64,000 bases of DNA from Candidatus Gastranaerophilales bacterium (GCA_928722015.1 CAKMWI010000008.1:1-64000); one strand, 5' to 3'. Positions 16,612 through 29,812 are shown, counted from the stretch's first letter. Made by a program: numbers and translations. The notes: generated by a model from the letters alone, not told the origin.

Positions 16612-16658
16612 ATAGTCTTATATTTGATAAAAAATCAATATAAGACTATTTTTTTTTA
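16612..16658 (+). terminator. Intrinsic terminator after the methionine gamma-lyase-like gene
   Basis: A stem of about 15 pairs, ATAGTCTTATATT(T)GAT with ATCAATATAAGACTAT, an A-rich loop, then ten T. Confidence 0.85.
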
Positions 16659-16743
16659 TTTTTGTATGATAGAATGTCATTGCACAATTTTGTGTACATG
16701 AAAAATTTAGTGTATAGAAGTTATAAGAGAAGAGAGGTAAATT

Positions 16744-18438
16744 ATGTCATTACCAAATGTAGCGTATTTTTCAATGGAAATAGCTATGGATCAATCGTTA
16801 AGTACATATTCTGGTGGCCTTGGATTTTTAGCAGGTTCTCACATGCTGTCTGCGGGCTACTTACAGATGCCTATGGTAGGTGTAACTATGTTATGGTCAT
16901 ACGGATATTATGATCAACGTATAGATCACCATGGCAATGTTGAAGTTGCATATATTAGAAAATACTACGACTTTTTGACCGATCTTAATGTTCAAACTGA
17001 AGTTGATATATTTGGAGAAAAAGTTAAAGTTAAAGCATATCTTGTACAGCCTGAATTGTTTGGAACTTGTCCGGTTTATCTTTTAACAACTGATATTGAT
17101 GGTAATAGTGATTGGGCTAAAAGTATTTCATACAAACTATATGATGGTAATGAAAAAATAAGAATTGCTCAAGAAACGGTTTTAGGTGTTGCAGGTGTTA
17201 GAATTCTTCAGCAGGTTGGTTATAATTTTGATGTTATTCACATGAACGAAGGTCATGCTCTTCCTGCTGCGTTTGAACTTTTAAGACAATATAACGGTGA
17301 TTTAAGCGAAGTTAAAAAACGTACAGTGTTTACAACACATACACCTGTAGCTGCAGGAAATGAAGTTCATTGGGTTGACACCTTATTAGAAGGCGGATTC
17401 TTTGCCGGTGCATCTCGTGAAACAGCAGTAAATCTGGGCGGTGAAAATTTCTCATTAACAGTTGCAGCGTTAAGAATGTCCAGAATTGCTAATGCGGTAT
17501 CGCAATTACATGGACTTGTTGCAAACAAAATGTGGGAATGGGTTGAAGGCAGATGTCCTATTAGAGCAATTACAAATGCTGTTAATCTTCAATACTGGCA
17601 AGATAAGAGAATCAAAGAAGCTCAAAATGATCCTCAAAAATTACTTGATGTAAAAAGAGAAATGAAGTCAGAACTATTCAAATATATTGCTAATGTTGCA
17701 GGTAAGAGATTTGATCCTGACGTTTTAACAATTACATGGGCAAGAAGATTTGCAGATTACAAACGTGCTTGGTTGATTCTTATGGACAAAGACAGAATCG
17801 GTAAATTGCTCGATGAAAATAAAGTACAAATTATTTTTGCAGGTAAATTCCATCCGGATGATGTTATGGGTAAAGAAATGTTTAATAAATTATTAAATAG
17901 ATCTCACTCATTAAAAAATGTCGTAGTGCTTCCTGGGTATGAGCTTCAGTTGTCAGGTATGTTAAAACGAGGTACTGATGTATGGTTGAATACACCATTG
18001 AGACCTTTTGAAGCTTCAGGTACTTCTGGTATGTCTGCAAATGCAAACGGAGCTGTTCACTTGTCTATATATGACGGATGGACCGTAGAAGGTACATTTA
18101 CCGGAATTAACGGTTACGCTATTGAGTATCCGGAAATTAATGACGAAATGTCATGGGAAGAAAGACATTGGAAAGATCATAAATGTTTAATGAGCATTAT
18201 TGAAGATCAAATTATTCCGACTTACTATGAAAATAAAATGGAATGGGCGAGATTAATGCGTCAAGCAATCAGAACTTCTGAAGCTTACTTCAATTCTGAT
18301 CGTATGGTTGTTGAATATTACAACAGACTATATAAACCTATTGCGCATGATGACGAATGCTCTGGTGAAACAAAGCATGAAATGAAAATTACTGAAGCTC
18401 CTACATTTGATGCTTGGACTTTCTCTAATATTAAGTAA
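16744..18438 (+). CDS. glgP: Alpha-glucan phosphorylase-like protein (GT35), PLP lysine replaced
   Basis: 564 residues, the short alpha-glucan phosphorylase form. Family features: N-terminal VAYFSMEIA and TYSGGLGFLAG, the MNEGHA block (residues 167-172), FTTHTPVAAGNEVHW, RRFADYKRA, and the C-terminal PFEASGTSGMSANANGAVHL. In related enzymes the last motif reads GTSGMK or GTGNMK, with the lysine forming the PLP Schiff base; here Ser431 stands in its place (codon TCT at about 18034). If real, the enzyme may not use PLP the usual way, and phosphorolysis of glycogen is not assured. The ribosome site AGAGAGG precedes the ATG. It is flanked by terminators (16612, 18466), so it forms a single-gene unit. 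Confidence 0.87.
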   Translation: MSLPNVAYFSMEIAMDQSLSTYSGGLGFLAGSHMLSAGYLQMPMVGVTMLWSYGYYDQRIDHHGNVEVAYIRKYYDFLTDLNVQTEVDIFGEKVKVKAYLVQPELFGTCPVYLLTTDIDGNSDWAKSISYKLYDGNEKIRIAQETVLGVAGVRILQQVGYNFDVIHMNEGHALPAAFELLRQYNGDLSEVKKRTVFTTHTPVAAGNEVHWVDTLLEGGFFAGASRETAVNLGGENFSLTVAALRMSRIANAVSQLHGLVANKMWEWVEGRCPIRAITNAVNLQYWQDKRIKEAQNDPQKLLDVKREMKSELFKYIANVAGKRFDPDVLTITWARRFADYKRAWLILMDKDRIGKLLDENKVQIIFAGKFHPDDVMGKEMFNKLLNRSHSLKNVVVLPGYELQLSGMLKRGTDVWLNTPLRPFEASGTSGMSANANGAVHLSIYDGWTVEGTFTGINGYAIEYPEINDEMSWEERHWKDHKCLMSIIEDQIIPTYYENKMEWARLMRQAIRTSEAYFNSDRMVVEYYNRLYKPIAHDDECSGETKHEMKITEAPTFDAWTFSNIK

Positions 18439-18465
18439 TTAATATAATGAAGTGATAAATAAAAT

Positions 18466-18498
18466 AAAGGCGGAAGATACTTCTTCCGCTTTGTTTTG
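18466..18498 (+). terminator. Intrinsic terminator after the phosphorylase gene
   Basis: AAAGGCGGAAGA pairs with TCTTCCGCTTT across a 4-base loop, followed by TTGTTTTGTT. Confidence 0.85.
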
Positions 18499-18549
18499 TT
18501 ATTAGCTTATCGGATTGTAAACTTTTGTTACAGATATAAAAATAAATAC

Positions 18550-18600
18550 TTGAAACGTAATTTTTTTAGCGCTACTATATTAGATGTGCACGGTGCACAT
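18550..18600 (+). promoter_or_regulatory. Candidate upstream rRNA promoter with palindromic operator
   Basis: TTGAAA (18550-18555), 17 bases, TACTAT (18573-18578). Immediately downstream, at the expected transcription start, lies a perfect 8-base inverted repeat with one central base, ATGTGCAC-G-GTGCACAT (18584-18600), the shape of a dimeric repressor site. The assignment to the rRNA operon rests on position only. Confidence 0.45.
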
Positions 18601-18689
18601 ACTTATAGATTTTATAAAACCAGATACTTAGAAATTATTTCATCTAAAAACGAAAGTTTTATTAAAGATTAAGATAAGTAACAATCTAC

Positions 18690-18717
18690 TTGACAAAAGA
18701 GATTTAAGAAGTAGACT
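18690..18717 (+). promoter_or_regulatory. rRNA operon promoter
   Basis: A perfect -35 TTGACA (18690-18695) is followed by 16 bases and TAGACT (18712-18717). It lies about 260 bases before the 16S 5' end. The rest of the 540-base gap (18720-18978) is the transcribed leader and contains no credible reading frame. Confidence 0.6.
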
Positions 18718-18978
18718 AAAGGAACGGCGTCGAACGGATGCCACTACCCCGATAGCGAGAGCAACCCAAGATGTTGCAAAGCGTTGGAGTCAAAATAAAT
18801 AGGACATTGAAAATAGAATAGCTGAAAACAAATGGTGAAATATAGAAATATATAACACACAACTTGTTAATTTCGAAAATGATTCAAAAAGACAAAAACT
18901 AGTAAAAGCTAGCGAAAAAAAAGAAGTCGAGCAGATTGCTTAGTTAGCCCTAAGTAATCGATGGACATAAACTTTCTG

Positions 18979-20498
<1,520 letters not shown>

Positions 20499-20814
20499 CT
20501 AGGGAGCCCGCGTCAGCAGGAAACAAAGAAACAAAGCAAAGACGCCACTCCAAGGTCGTTAACCGATGAAGTTATTGTCAGGAATCAAGCAATAACAGAG
20601 GTTAGAAATTAGCAAGAGTTTTCAGACTGTTCTACTTTCAGTGAAAGCTGAATCGTACATTGAAAATTGCATAAGATTATAAGCGTAAATCGAAAATATT
20701 TGATAAAACTGTTATTAAATATCTGAAGATAAACGTAATCATCAATGAAACTAAAAGCATTAACAAAAGTACCGAACTAGTAAATAGGCGGTGCTAGAAG
20801 TTAATAAGCATATT
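20499..20814 (+). other. 16S-23S internal transcribed spacer, no tRNA genes
   Basis: About 316 bases, AT-rich. I searched it for tRNA T-arm patterns (GGTTCGA...) and cloverleaf ends and found none, so it encodes neither tRNA-Ile nor tRNA-Ala, unlike the usual cyanobacterial spacer. Confidence 0.8.
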
Positions 20815-23819
<3,005 letters not shown>

Positions 23820-24013
23820 AGCAAGCGAAGCCAATGAAGAGTTATTTGAACTTGTGATAAGCGAGTCAAATAAAGAAAAACTCAACATTATTTAAAGGCT
23901 GAGCAAGGAAATTGATGAAAGCGTTAAACTTATAATCATTATGCAATCTTCAGCGTACGAAGCTGTTTGAAGAGTGGACAAAAGTTTCACAAGAAATCAG
24001 ACAGGTAAAAGTT

Positions 24014-24130
24014 CGTCGGTGACCAAGCGTGAGGAAAACACCCGTTCCCATCCCGAACACGGTCGTAAAGACTCATAGCGGTGAAAATACTTGGGGGGCC
24101 ACCCCCTGGGAAGATAACTAGTTGCCGACA
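24014..24130 (+). rRNA. rrf: 5S ribosomal RNA
   Basis: About 117 bases. The terminal stem pairs GTCGGTGAC (24015-24023) with GTTGCCGAC (24121-24129). The core CCCATCCCGAACACGG and the 3' region TGGGAAGATAACTAG are typical. It lies about 195 bases after 23S and ends the operon. Confidence 0.95.
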
Positions 24131-24138
24131 CCTAATTT

Positions 24139-24185
24139 AAAAGGTGGAATTGATAAGCAGATATATCGATTCCACCTTTAATTTT
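24139..24185 (+). terminator. rRNA operon terminator
   Basis: AAAGGTGGAATTGATA pairs with TATCGATTCCACCTTT (16 pairs, one G-U). The T tract that follows is short (AATTTTATG), so it may act mainly as a processing or terminator hairpin. Confidence 0.7.
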
Positions 24186-24211
24186 ATGTATAAAGAAAAG
24201 AAGCTCAAAAG

Positions 24212-24330
24212 AAAAGAGTCTGAAACAGACTCTCTGGAATTAAGAATAGCTGGAAGTATGAAAAAGATTTTTAATATATACAATTTAAATAAATAAGTGT
24301 ATTTTTTACAATTACATAACTGGGGATTAT
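24212..24330 (-). ncRNA. Candidate small RNA, copy 1 of a duplicated intergenic element
   Basis: Read on the minus strand, a conserved 41-base block (24235-24275, containing CATACTTCCAGCTATTCTTA) runs straight into an intrinsic terminator (AGAGTCTG-TTT-CAGACTCT followed by TTTCTTTT, 24212-24232). The same 41 bases, with the same type of terminator and diverged upstream sequence, recur at 28207-28336. Conservation of the block next to the terminator, with a variable loop (3 versus 6 bases) in the hairpin, is what sibling small RNAs would show. Weak homology continues upstream to about 24330 (ACACTTATTTATT shared). A bidirectional 3' UTR element is the alternative. Confidence 0.5.
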
Positions 24331-24380
24331 TATGTGCTACTTTACCTAGCTTACCTGGCTAGTATTTATTATGCAAAAAT

Positions 24381-24426
24381 AAAGCAAAACGGCTCCAGAA
24401 TAATAATTGGTTCCATTTTGCTTTTT
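24381..24426 (-). terminator. Intrinsic terminator of the TPR gene (probably bidirectional)
   Basis: AAAGCAAAACGG pairs with CCATTTTGCTTT (one mismatch) across a 20-base loop. A-rich and T-rich flanks lie on both sides. Confidence 0.65.
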
Positions 24427-24439
24427 ATTTTCAGAATGA

Positions 24440-26041
24440 TTAATCAAATAGTGCGTTGATTTTATCCGTTATATCTTGAGGGGATATTTCATTAGTGATT
24501 TTATTAACGTCTTGTGCTATTTGATAAAGTTTTGCTGCTTCAATTTTATCTCCTGTAATAGCTATAGAACGAGCAAGATTAAAATGAGCAAGTGCATAGT
24601 TAGGATTATATTCAACAGCTTTTTTAAACATGTCAATAGCTTTTTGAACTCTACCAAGATCATCAAGGTATATTACCCCTAAATTGTTATATGCTATTGC
24701 GTAACTTTTATCATATTCAATTGCGTATTCATATTCTCTAATAGCTTCGTCTGTATCACCTTTTCCCCAGTATAAAAAGCCAAGATTACAATGTATTTTT
24801 GCATTTTGTGGATCTAAATCAAGAGCATTCCTGTATACTGTAAGCGCATTATCATAGTCTTCTTTATCATAGAATGCGCTACCCAAATTTATGTAAATAT
24901 CAATGTCTTCTGGTGTTAAAAGATATGCACTTTGATAAGATGTTATGGCCGCATCTAAATCTTGTTTTGCTTCTTGGAATACAAATCCTAAAGTTTGGTT
25001 AACAACACTTGTCCATTCTTTATTAGGGTTTAATGTAACTGCGGTTTGAAAATGAGATACTGCAGCGTCAATGTCTCCTTTTACATATAGAATATTGGCA
25101 AGATTTGAATGAAATTCCGGCATATTTGGCATAATTTGAATTAGTTTATTATATACTTCAATTGCATTATCATAATCTCCAAGATCTTCATAAGCTTTGC
25201 ATAAATGGCGATATGCAGGAATATTTAAACTATCAAGCCAAATAGCCATTTTATATTCAGTTATTGCGTTTTCAAATTGTCCTAATGATGAATATATATC
25301 TCCTAAAAGACAATACAGAGGTACAAAACCAGGGGCTTTATCAACCGCGTCTATATATATGTCTATGGCTTCATCCATGCCATTTGATTGTACTTTCATA
25401 TATCCTTTCATTAGGATTGGCATAAATTTTAGGTAGGATAAAGCTTCTCCAACTTTTTTTAATGCCTCTTTATCAAATGGTAAAGTTATAATGGACATTA
25501 CATATTCATAAAAAGACTTTATTTTATTCTTTAGTACGCGAAATGATGAAATTTTATATAGGTTATGAAGTAAAAAATGCGCGCATGAACTTGATAAAGG
25601 CTGATATTTTATTGCTTTTTTTGCATTAATTTCAGCATCTAAAAATCTTGCTTTTTTAGTATATGTTTCGGCAAGCATATAGTAAGCTTGAGCATATTTT
25701 GAATCCTTTTTAACGGCTGTCTCAAAATAGTTGATTGCTTTGTCAAGTTCCCCTTTGTAAAATTGCGCTTTACCTATTTTATAATAAATTTCGGCAGAAT
25801 CTATATATGATTCCAATGCAATTTGATATTCTGTAATTGCCTCATCAATATATTGACAGGAAGAATAAATATCTAAATGCCAAGCTAAGTATAAATCACC
25901 GAGTCTCAAATGTAATTCAGGGTTTGTTGGATCTTTTTGTAAGCCAATCTGACATAATTCAATTGCAGACTTTACATTTCCGGTTTTTATCTCTTTTTTT
26001 ATTTTATTGTCAAGTGTTTTTGTATCATTTTTCATATTCAT
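24440..26041 (-). CDS. Tetratricopeptide-repeat protein
   Basis: 533 residues, almost wholly TPR units: about twelve 34-residue helix pairs with the W/Y-L-G-Y-A-F-A-P-type pattern, e.g. AEIYYKIGKAQFYKGELDKA, PEFHSNLANILYVKGDIDAA, AKIHCNLGFLYWGKGDTDEA. There is a break around residues 165-210. There is no signal peptide and no catalytic domain, so it is a cytoplasmic interaction scaffold of unknown partner. Two starts are possible. The ATG at 26041 overlaps a TATTAT box (26042-26047); the second ATG (26035, MKNDTK) lies exactly 6 bases after that box and has no ribosome site, which fits a leaderless start, so 26035 is the better choice. It is divergent from the homocitrate-synthase-like gene. 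Confidence 0.92.
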   Translation of the reverse strand: MNMKNDTKTLDNKIKKEIKTGNVKSAIELCQIGLQKDPTNPELHLRLGDLYLAWHLDIYSSCQYIDEAITEYQIALESYIDSAEIYYKIGKAQFYKGELDKAINYFETAVKKDSKYAQAYYMLAETYTKKARFLDAEINAKKAIKYQPLSSSCAHFLLHNLYKISSFRVLKNKIKSFYEYVMSIITLPFDKEALKKVGEALSYLKFMPILMKGYMKVQSNGMDEAIDIYIDAVDKAPGFVPLYCLLGDIYSSLGQFENAITEYKMAIWLDSLNIPAYRHLCKAYEDLGDYDNAIEVYNKLIQIMPNMPEFHSNLANILYVKGDIDAAVSHFQTAVTLNPNKEWTSVVNQTLGFVFQEAKQDLDAAITSYQSAYLLTPEDIDIYINLGSAFYDKEDYDNALTVYRNALDLDPQNAKIHCNLGFLYWGKGDTDEAIREYEYAIEYDKSYAIAYNNLGVIYLDDLGRVQKAIDMFKKAVEYNPNYALAHFNLARSIAITGDKIEAAKLYQIAQDVNKITNEISPQDITDKINALFD

Positions 26042-26143
26042 ATAATAGCTCTTTAACTTTTATTTTAATTAATTTTATATAAAAAAGCAAGTTAATTAAT
26101 GTAATTTTGTGTATAATAGAATTTATTAAGTGAGGATTTTTAT

Positions 26144-27454
26144 ATGGCAGACAACAGAATTTATTTTGTAGATGTAACAAATAGAGATGGGGTTCAAACT
26201 TCGCGTCTCGGACTGGCTAAACTGGAAAAAACAATTATAAACTTAATGCTTGATGATATGGGTATCACCCAGTCTGAATTTGGTTTTCCTACAACAAAGC
26301 ATGAGATAAATTATTTGAATGGAAATTTGGAACTTGTGAGAAGAGGTGCTATTAAAACTACAAAATTATCTGGTTGGATGCGTGGTTTAGCATCGGATGT
26401 AGAACTTTCTTTTAAAAATGTTCCAGATTTGAAGTATGTCAATTTGTCTCAGTCAACTTCTGAGCAAATGATTAATGGTAAGTATCAAGGTTCAAAAACA
26501 GCAGATGATATAATTAAAATGACGAAAGATGCTGTTGAATGTGCGGTGGATAAAGGTGCAAAGATTATAGGTGTTAATGCGGAAGATGCATCACGCAGTG
26601 ATTTGGATTATTTAATAAAATATGCTACTGAGGCTAAAAAATCAGGAGCACATAGGTTTAGGTACTGTGATACTTTAGGATACGAAGATCCAAAAACTAC
26701 TTATGACAGAATTTATAAAATAGCAAGAGCTACTGAACTGCCTATAGAACTTCATTTTCATAATGATTTGGGTATGGCTACTGCTTGTTCTATTATGGGA
26801 GCCAGGGCTGCACTTGATGCAGGTGTCGATGCGTATATAAATACTGCAATTAATGGAATGGGTGAAAGAGCAGGCAATGCGGATTTGGTGTCTTGTCTTT
26901 TGGCATGTTTAAAATCAGCAGGATTAAAAGATAAATATCAGGTTGATGAAAACATAAAACTGGACAAGGCTTGGCATTTGGCCAAGTATACTGCTTATGC
27001 TTTTGGTGTAGCTATTCCTATAAACCAACCTGCTGTTGGGGATAATGCTTTTGCTCATGAATCCGGTATTCATGCGGATGGTGCACTTAAAGACAGGCGA
27101 AATTATGAATTATATGACTTTGAAGAGCTAGGCAGAGGTGAACCTGAAATTATTGAAACAGGTAGAATGATTACAACAGGTGAATATGGTGGTATTAAAG
27201 GCTTCCGAAATGTGTATAATAATCTGGAACTTGAGTTTAAGGATGAACATGAGGCCAGAAATATTTTGGAACTTGCAAGGTATGCTAATGTACATACTCA
27301 AAAGCCTTTAACTACAAGTGAGTTACGATTTATATATTATTATCCTGATATTGCAGCCAAAATTATGACTGTTTCTCCATACTATGAGCCGGTTGGAGCT
27401 ATCAAAGAGCGTGTAGAATTTGAGATATCTCATCCTCCGAAACATATAATTTAG
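26144..27454 (+). CDS. Homocitrate/isopropylmalate synthase-like aldolase (HMGL-like)
   Basis: 436 residues. A TIM-barrel acyltransferase of the pyruvate-carboxyltransferase superfamily: catalytic VTNRDGVQ (Arg14-Asp15), the metal-binding HxH in ELHFHNDLGMA, and the signature INGMGERAGNADL. It lacks the C-terminal LeuA regulatory domain, being the length of NifV/citramalate-type enzymes. The N-terminus differs from true LeuA (NRDGVQTSRLGL instead of LRDGEQSPG), so the reaction could be homocitrate, citramalate or another acetyl-CoA condensation. No leu, lys or nif genes are nearby to decide. TATAAT lies at 26112-26117 and GTGAGGA precedes the ATG. It is the only gene in its unit. Confidence 0.82.
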   Translation: MADNRIYFVDVTNRDGVQTSRLGLAKLEKTIINLMLDDMGITQSEFGFPTTKHEINYLNGNLELVRRGAIKTTKLSGWMRGLASDVELSFKNVPDLKYVNLSQSTSEQMINGKYQGSKTADDIIKMTKDAVECAVDKGAKIIGVNAEDASRSDLDYLIKYATEAKKSGAHRFRYCDTLGYEDPKTTYDRIYKIARATELPIELHFHNDLGMATACSIMGARAALDAGVDAYINTAINGMGERAGNADLVSCLLACLKSAGLKDKYQVDENIKLDKAWHLAKYTAYAFGVAIPINQPAVGDNAFAHESGIHADGALKDRRNYELYDFEELGRGEPEIIETGRMITTGEYGGIKGFRNVYNNLELEFKDEHEARNILELARYANVHTQKPLTTSELRFIYYYPDIAAKIMTVSPYYEPVGAIKERVEFEISHPPKHII

Positions 27455-27577
27455 ACTGATTTGAATCCGAAATTATATGAACTGCATTAAAACTAGTAAC
27501 TATTAACTATTAACATAAGATATAAACTGAGTTTTATGATAAGATTGAAGTATGTTTAATTAATAAAGGATTGGTTA

Positions 27578-28174
27578 ATGGAAGATAATTTTGTGAGTTG
27601 TCCATATTGTGGTTGTAAAATTACTAATGATGTTGAAAGATGTCCGCAGTGTCATGAATATTTTACGGAACGTTCTTTGCCTATAAAAGTTGATAGTTTA
27701 GGCTGGTTTTTAGTTTTGAATATAATTACCCTGGGACTGTATCAAACTATTTGGATATTAAAAAACTTGTCTAAAATTAATGATATGGCATTGTCTAAAA
27801 AAGATAAATTAAAATTGGATATTCCTGTATGTATACTTATTCTTAGTGTTTTATATTTAACTGTACAGTTTGTTTCTTATATTGTTTATCTTTTCGGTTT
27901 TGTATCGAAATTACAGGTCTTGGTGTTTTTGTTTTTTTGGTTATTGTCAAGTCCTGTATTTTTACTTAGTGTGTTGTTACTGTTTGTAATTTCTTATAGA
28001 ATATTGAGAATTATAGAAAAATATACATATCACAAGTATGGGATAAAAATTTATCATAGTGAATGGGGTTTTTATGCCTCTTCATTAGTCCTTGTTACTC
28101 CGTTATTTTATCTTATCTATTTTATTTATACTTATAAAGTAAGAGTTTATAATCCTAAAGTTATAACTATTTAA
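27578..28174 (+). CDS. Zinc-ribbon plus DUF4234-like membrane protein
   Basis: 198 residues. An N-terminal double zinc knuckle (CPYCGCKI...CPQC, residues 8-27) is followed by four to five hydrophobic helices. The first (WFLVLNIITLGLYQTIWILKNL) has the I-TLGLY-W-K-N pattern of DUF4234 proteins. The C-terminus ends in a short charged tail. The biochemical role of this arrangement is unknown; a regulatory or quality-control membrane protein is possible. AAAGGA precedes the ATG. The repeat/small-RNA element at 28207 follows. Confidence 0.72.
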   Translation: MEDNFVSCPYCGCKITNDVERCPQCHEYFTERSLPIKVDSLGWFLVLNIITLGLYQTIWILKNLSKINDMALSKKDKLKLDIPVCILILSVLYLTVQFVSYIVYLFGFVSKLQVLVFLFFWLLSSPVFLLSVLLLFVISYRILRIIEKYTYHKYGIKIYHSEWGFYASSLVLVTPLFYLIYFIYTYKVRVYNPKVITI

Positions 28175-28206
28175 ACTTTCGGGTTGAATTTAATTCATAA
28201 AGTTAT

Positions 28207-28336
28207 AAAAAAAGAGTCTGTAAAAACAGACTCGTTGGAATTAAGAATAGCTGGAAGTATGAAAAAGATTTTTAATTTATATAATGATTAAAATAAATAA
28301 GTGTTAAATGAACAATTGCATAGTTGGGTAATCTTT
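28207..28336 (-). ncRNA. Candidate small RNA, copy 2 of a duplicated intergenic element
   Basis: Second copy of the element at 24212-24330. The 41-base block is identical (28236-28276) and is followed on the minus strand by GAGTCTG-TTTTTA-CAGACTC and seven T, a strong intrinsic terminator. A possible minus-strand promoter is TTGTTC (about 28308-28313), 17 bases, TTTAAT, giving an RNA of roughly 75-85 bases. The 240-base gap between the neighbouring genes holds nothing else except the promoter of the next gene. Confidence 0.52.
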
Positions 28337-28356
28337 AATGAAAATATTTATACTTT

Positions 28357-28386
28357 TGTTTAACCTCTATTTTTATCATGTATAAT
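28357..28386 (+). promoter_or_regulatory. Promoter of the EndoQ-UvrD gene
   Basis: TTGTTT (28357-28362), 18 bases, TATAAT (28381-28386). Because the -10 box overlaps an upstream in-frame ATG (28378), translation must begin at the next ATG, 28414. Confidence 0.6.
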
Positions 28387-28413
28387 TTGTATATAGATTT
28401 TTGTGGGGTTTTT

Positions 28414-29694
28414 ATGTATTTTTATTCAGATTTACATATTCATTCAAAGTATTCCAGGGCGACAAGTAAGAATTGTAATTTGGAAGAATTAGCTATCTGG
28501 GCTAAGAAAAAAGGTTTAAGTGTTATTTCTACAGGTGATTTTACGCATCCTGCCTGGTTTAGCGAAATAAAAGAGAAATTAGTACCTGCAGGTGCTGGAG
28601 TATTTAGGCTACGTCGTGATATTGAAGAAAAAATATTTAATGGTGATGATTTTGTAAGATTTATCTTATCTGTTGAAATTTCTACTATATACAAAAAATG
28701 GGAGAAAACAAGAAAAGTTCATCATGTGGTATTTATGCCGGATTTAAAAAGTGCAGAGCTTTTTAGGCAAAAACTTTCTGCGATTGGAAATATAAAATCG
28801 GATGGGCGTCCGATTTTAGGTTTGGATTCCAGAAATTTGTTAGAAATTGTTTTAGAGTCAGGTGAAGGTGCTTATATTATTCCTGCTCATATTTGGACTC
28901 CTTGGTTTTCTGTTTTGGGTTCAAAGTCAGGGTTTGATTCTATTGAAGAGTGTTATGATGATTTATCTGAGCATATTTTTGCTGTTGAAACTGGGTTATC
29001 TTCTGATCCACGGATGAATTGGAGTGTCTCTAAACTTGATAGATTTCGTCTTGTTTCAAATTCTGATGCTCATTCTCCTTCAAAATTGGCCAGAGAAGCT
29101 ACTGTTTTTAATACTGAGCCGGATTATTTTAGTATAATGAATGCTTTAAAAACAGGTGAGGGTTATGTTGGTACTGTAGAATTTTTCCCTGAAGAGGGAA
29201 AATATCATGAAGATGGTCATAGAAAATGTAATATTTGCCTAACACCTGAAGAAACAAAATCTCTTAATGGAATATGTCCGGTTTGTCATAAACCTTTAAC
29301 AATAGGAGTTTCATATAGGGTTAATGAGTTAGCTGATCGTAGCGGTAATTTCAATCCTCCAGTAACCGCGGGTAAAGTATTTAGTCTGGTACCTCTTCCT
29401 GAAATTATTTCAGAAATTATGCAGGTAGGGGTTTCAAGTAAGTCTGTTGAGCGTGAGTACGAAAGGATTATAAATAAACTTGGTTCTGAACTGTCTATTT
29501 TAACAAAAATTCCTGTTAAAGATATATCTGGTGTTTCTGAACTGTTAGGGGAGGCTATTTCTCGTCTGAGAAGCGGTAGGGTGATTAAACAAGCTGGTTA
29601 TGACGGCGAATATGGTGTTATTCGATTGTTTGAGCCTGGTGAGTTAGTAAAAAAAAAAGTCTGTAAACTTAAAACTGGCTCTAGGTGGGTTTGA
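28414..29694 (+). CDS. EndoQ-like PHP-domain endonuclease, N-terminal half of an EndoQ-UvrD protein
   Basis: About 426 residues from ATG 28414, chosen because the promoter -10 box covers the earlier ATG. It is a PHP-domain metal-dependent nuclease: DLHIHSKYS (residues 6-14), GDFTHPAWF, PAHIWTPWFS and SNSDAHSPSKL supply the metal ligands. A four-Cys zinc knuckle (CNICLTPEE...CPVCHKPLTIG) and VNELADR follow, the layout of Endonuclease Q, which nicks 5' of deaminated bases and abasic sites (known from archaea and Bacillus). The frame fails just after a run of ten A (29649-29658). With nine A it would continue through about 50 residues into the UvrD helicase at 29813, so the natural product is probably one chain of about 980 residues. 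Confidence 0.85.
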   Translation: MYFYSDLHIHSKYSRATSKNCNLEELAIWAKKKGLSVISTGDFTHPAWFSEIKEKLVPAGAGVFRLRRDIEEKIFNGDDFVRFILSVEISTIYKKWEKTRKVHHVVFMPDLKSAELFRQKLSAIGNIKSDGRPILGLDSRNLLEIVLESGEGAYIIPAHIWTPWFSVLGSKSGFDSIEECYDDLSEHIFAVETGLSSDPRMNWSVSKLDRFRLVSNSDAHSPSKLAREATVFNTEPDYFSIMNALKTGEGYVGTVEFFPEEGKYHEDGHRKCNICLTPEETKSLNGICPVCHKPLTIGVSYRVNELADRSGNFNPPVTAGKVFSLVPLPEIISEIMQVGVSSKSVEREYERIINKLGSELSILTKIPVKDISGVSELLGEAISRLRSGRVIKQAGYDGEYGVIRLFEPGELVKKKVCKLKTGSRWV

Positions 29695-29812
29695 AGAATC
29701 GTCTTATGAAAATCAAAAACAAGATTGTTGCAAACAGAATATATCTGTTGATAAAACCGATATTTGTCCTGTAGATAATAATATATCTATAGAAGAAACT
29801 AATAGCTATGGA

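Noticed and set aside
28378..28413. Upstream ATG of the EndoQ gene
   Set aside because: It overlaps the TATAAT box at 28381-28386, so it would not be transcribed.
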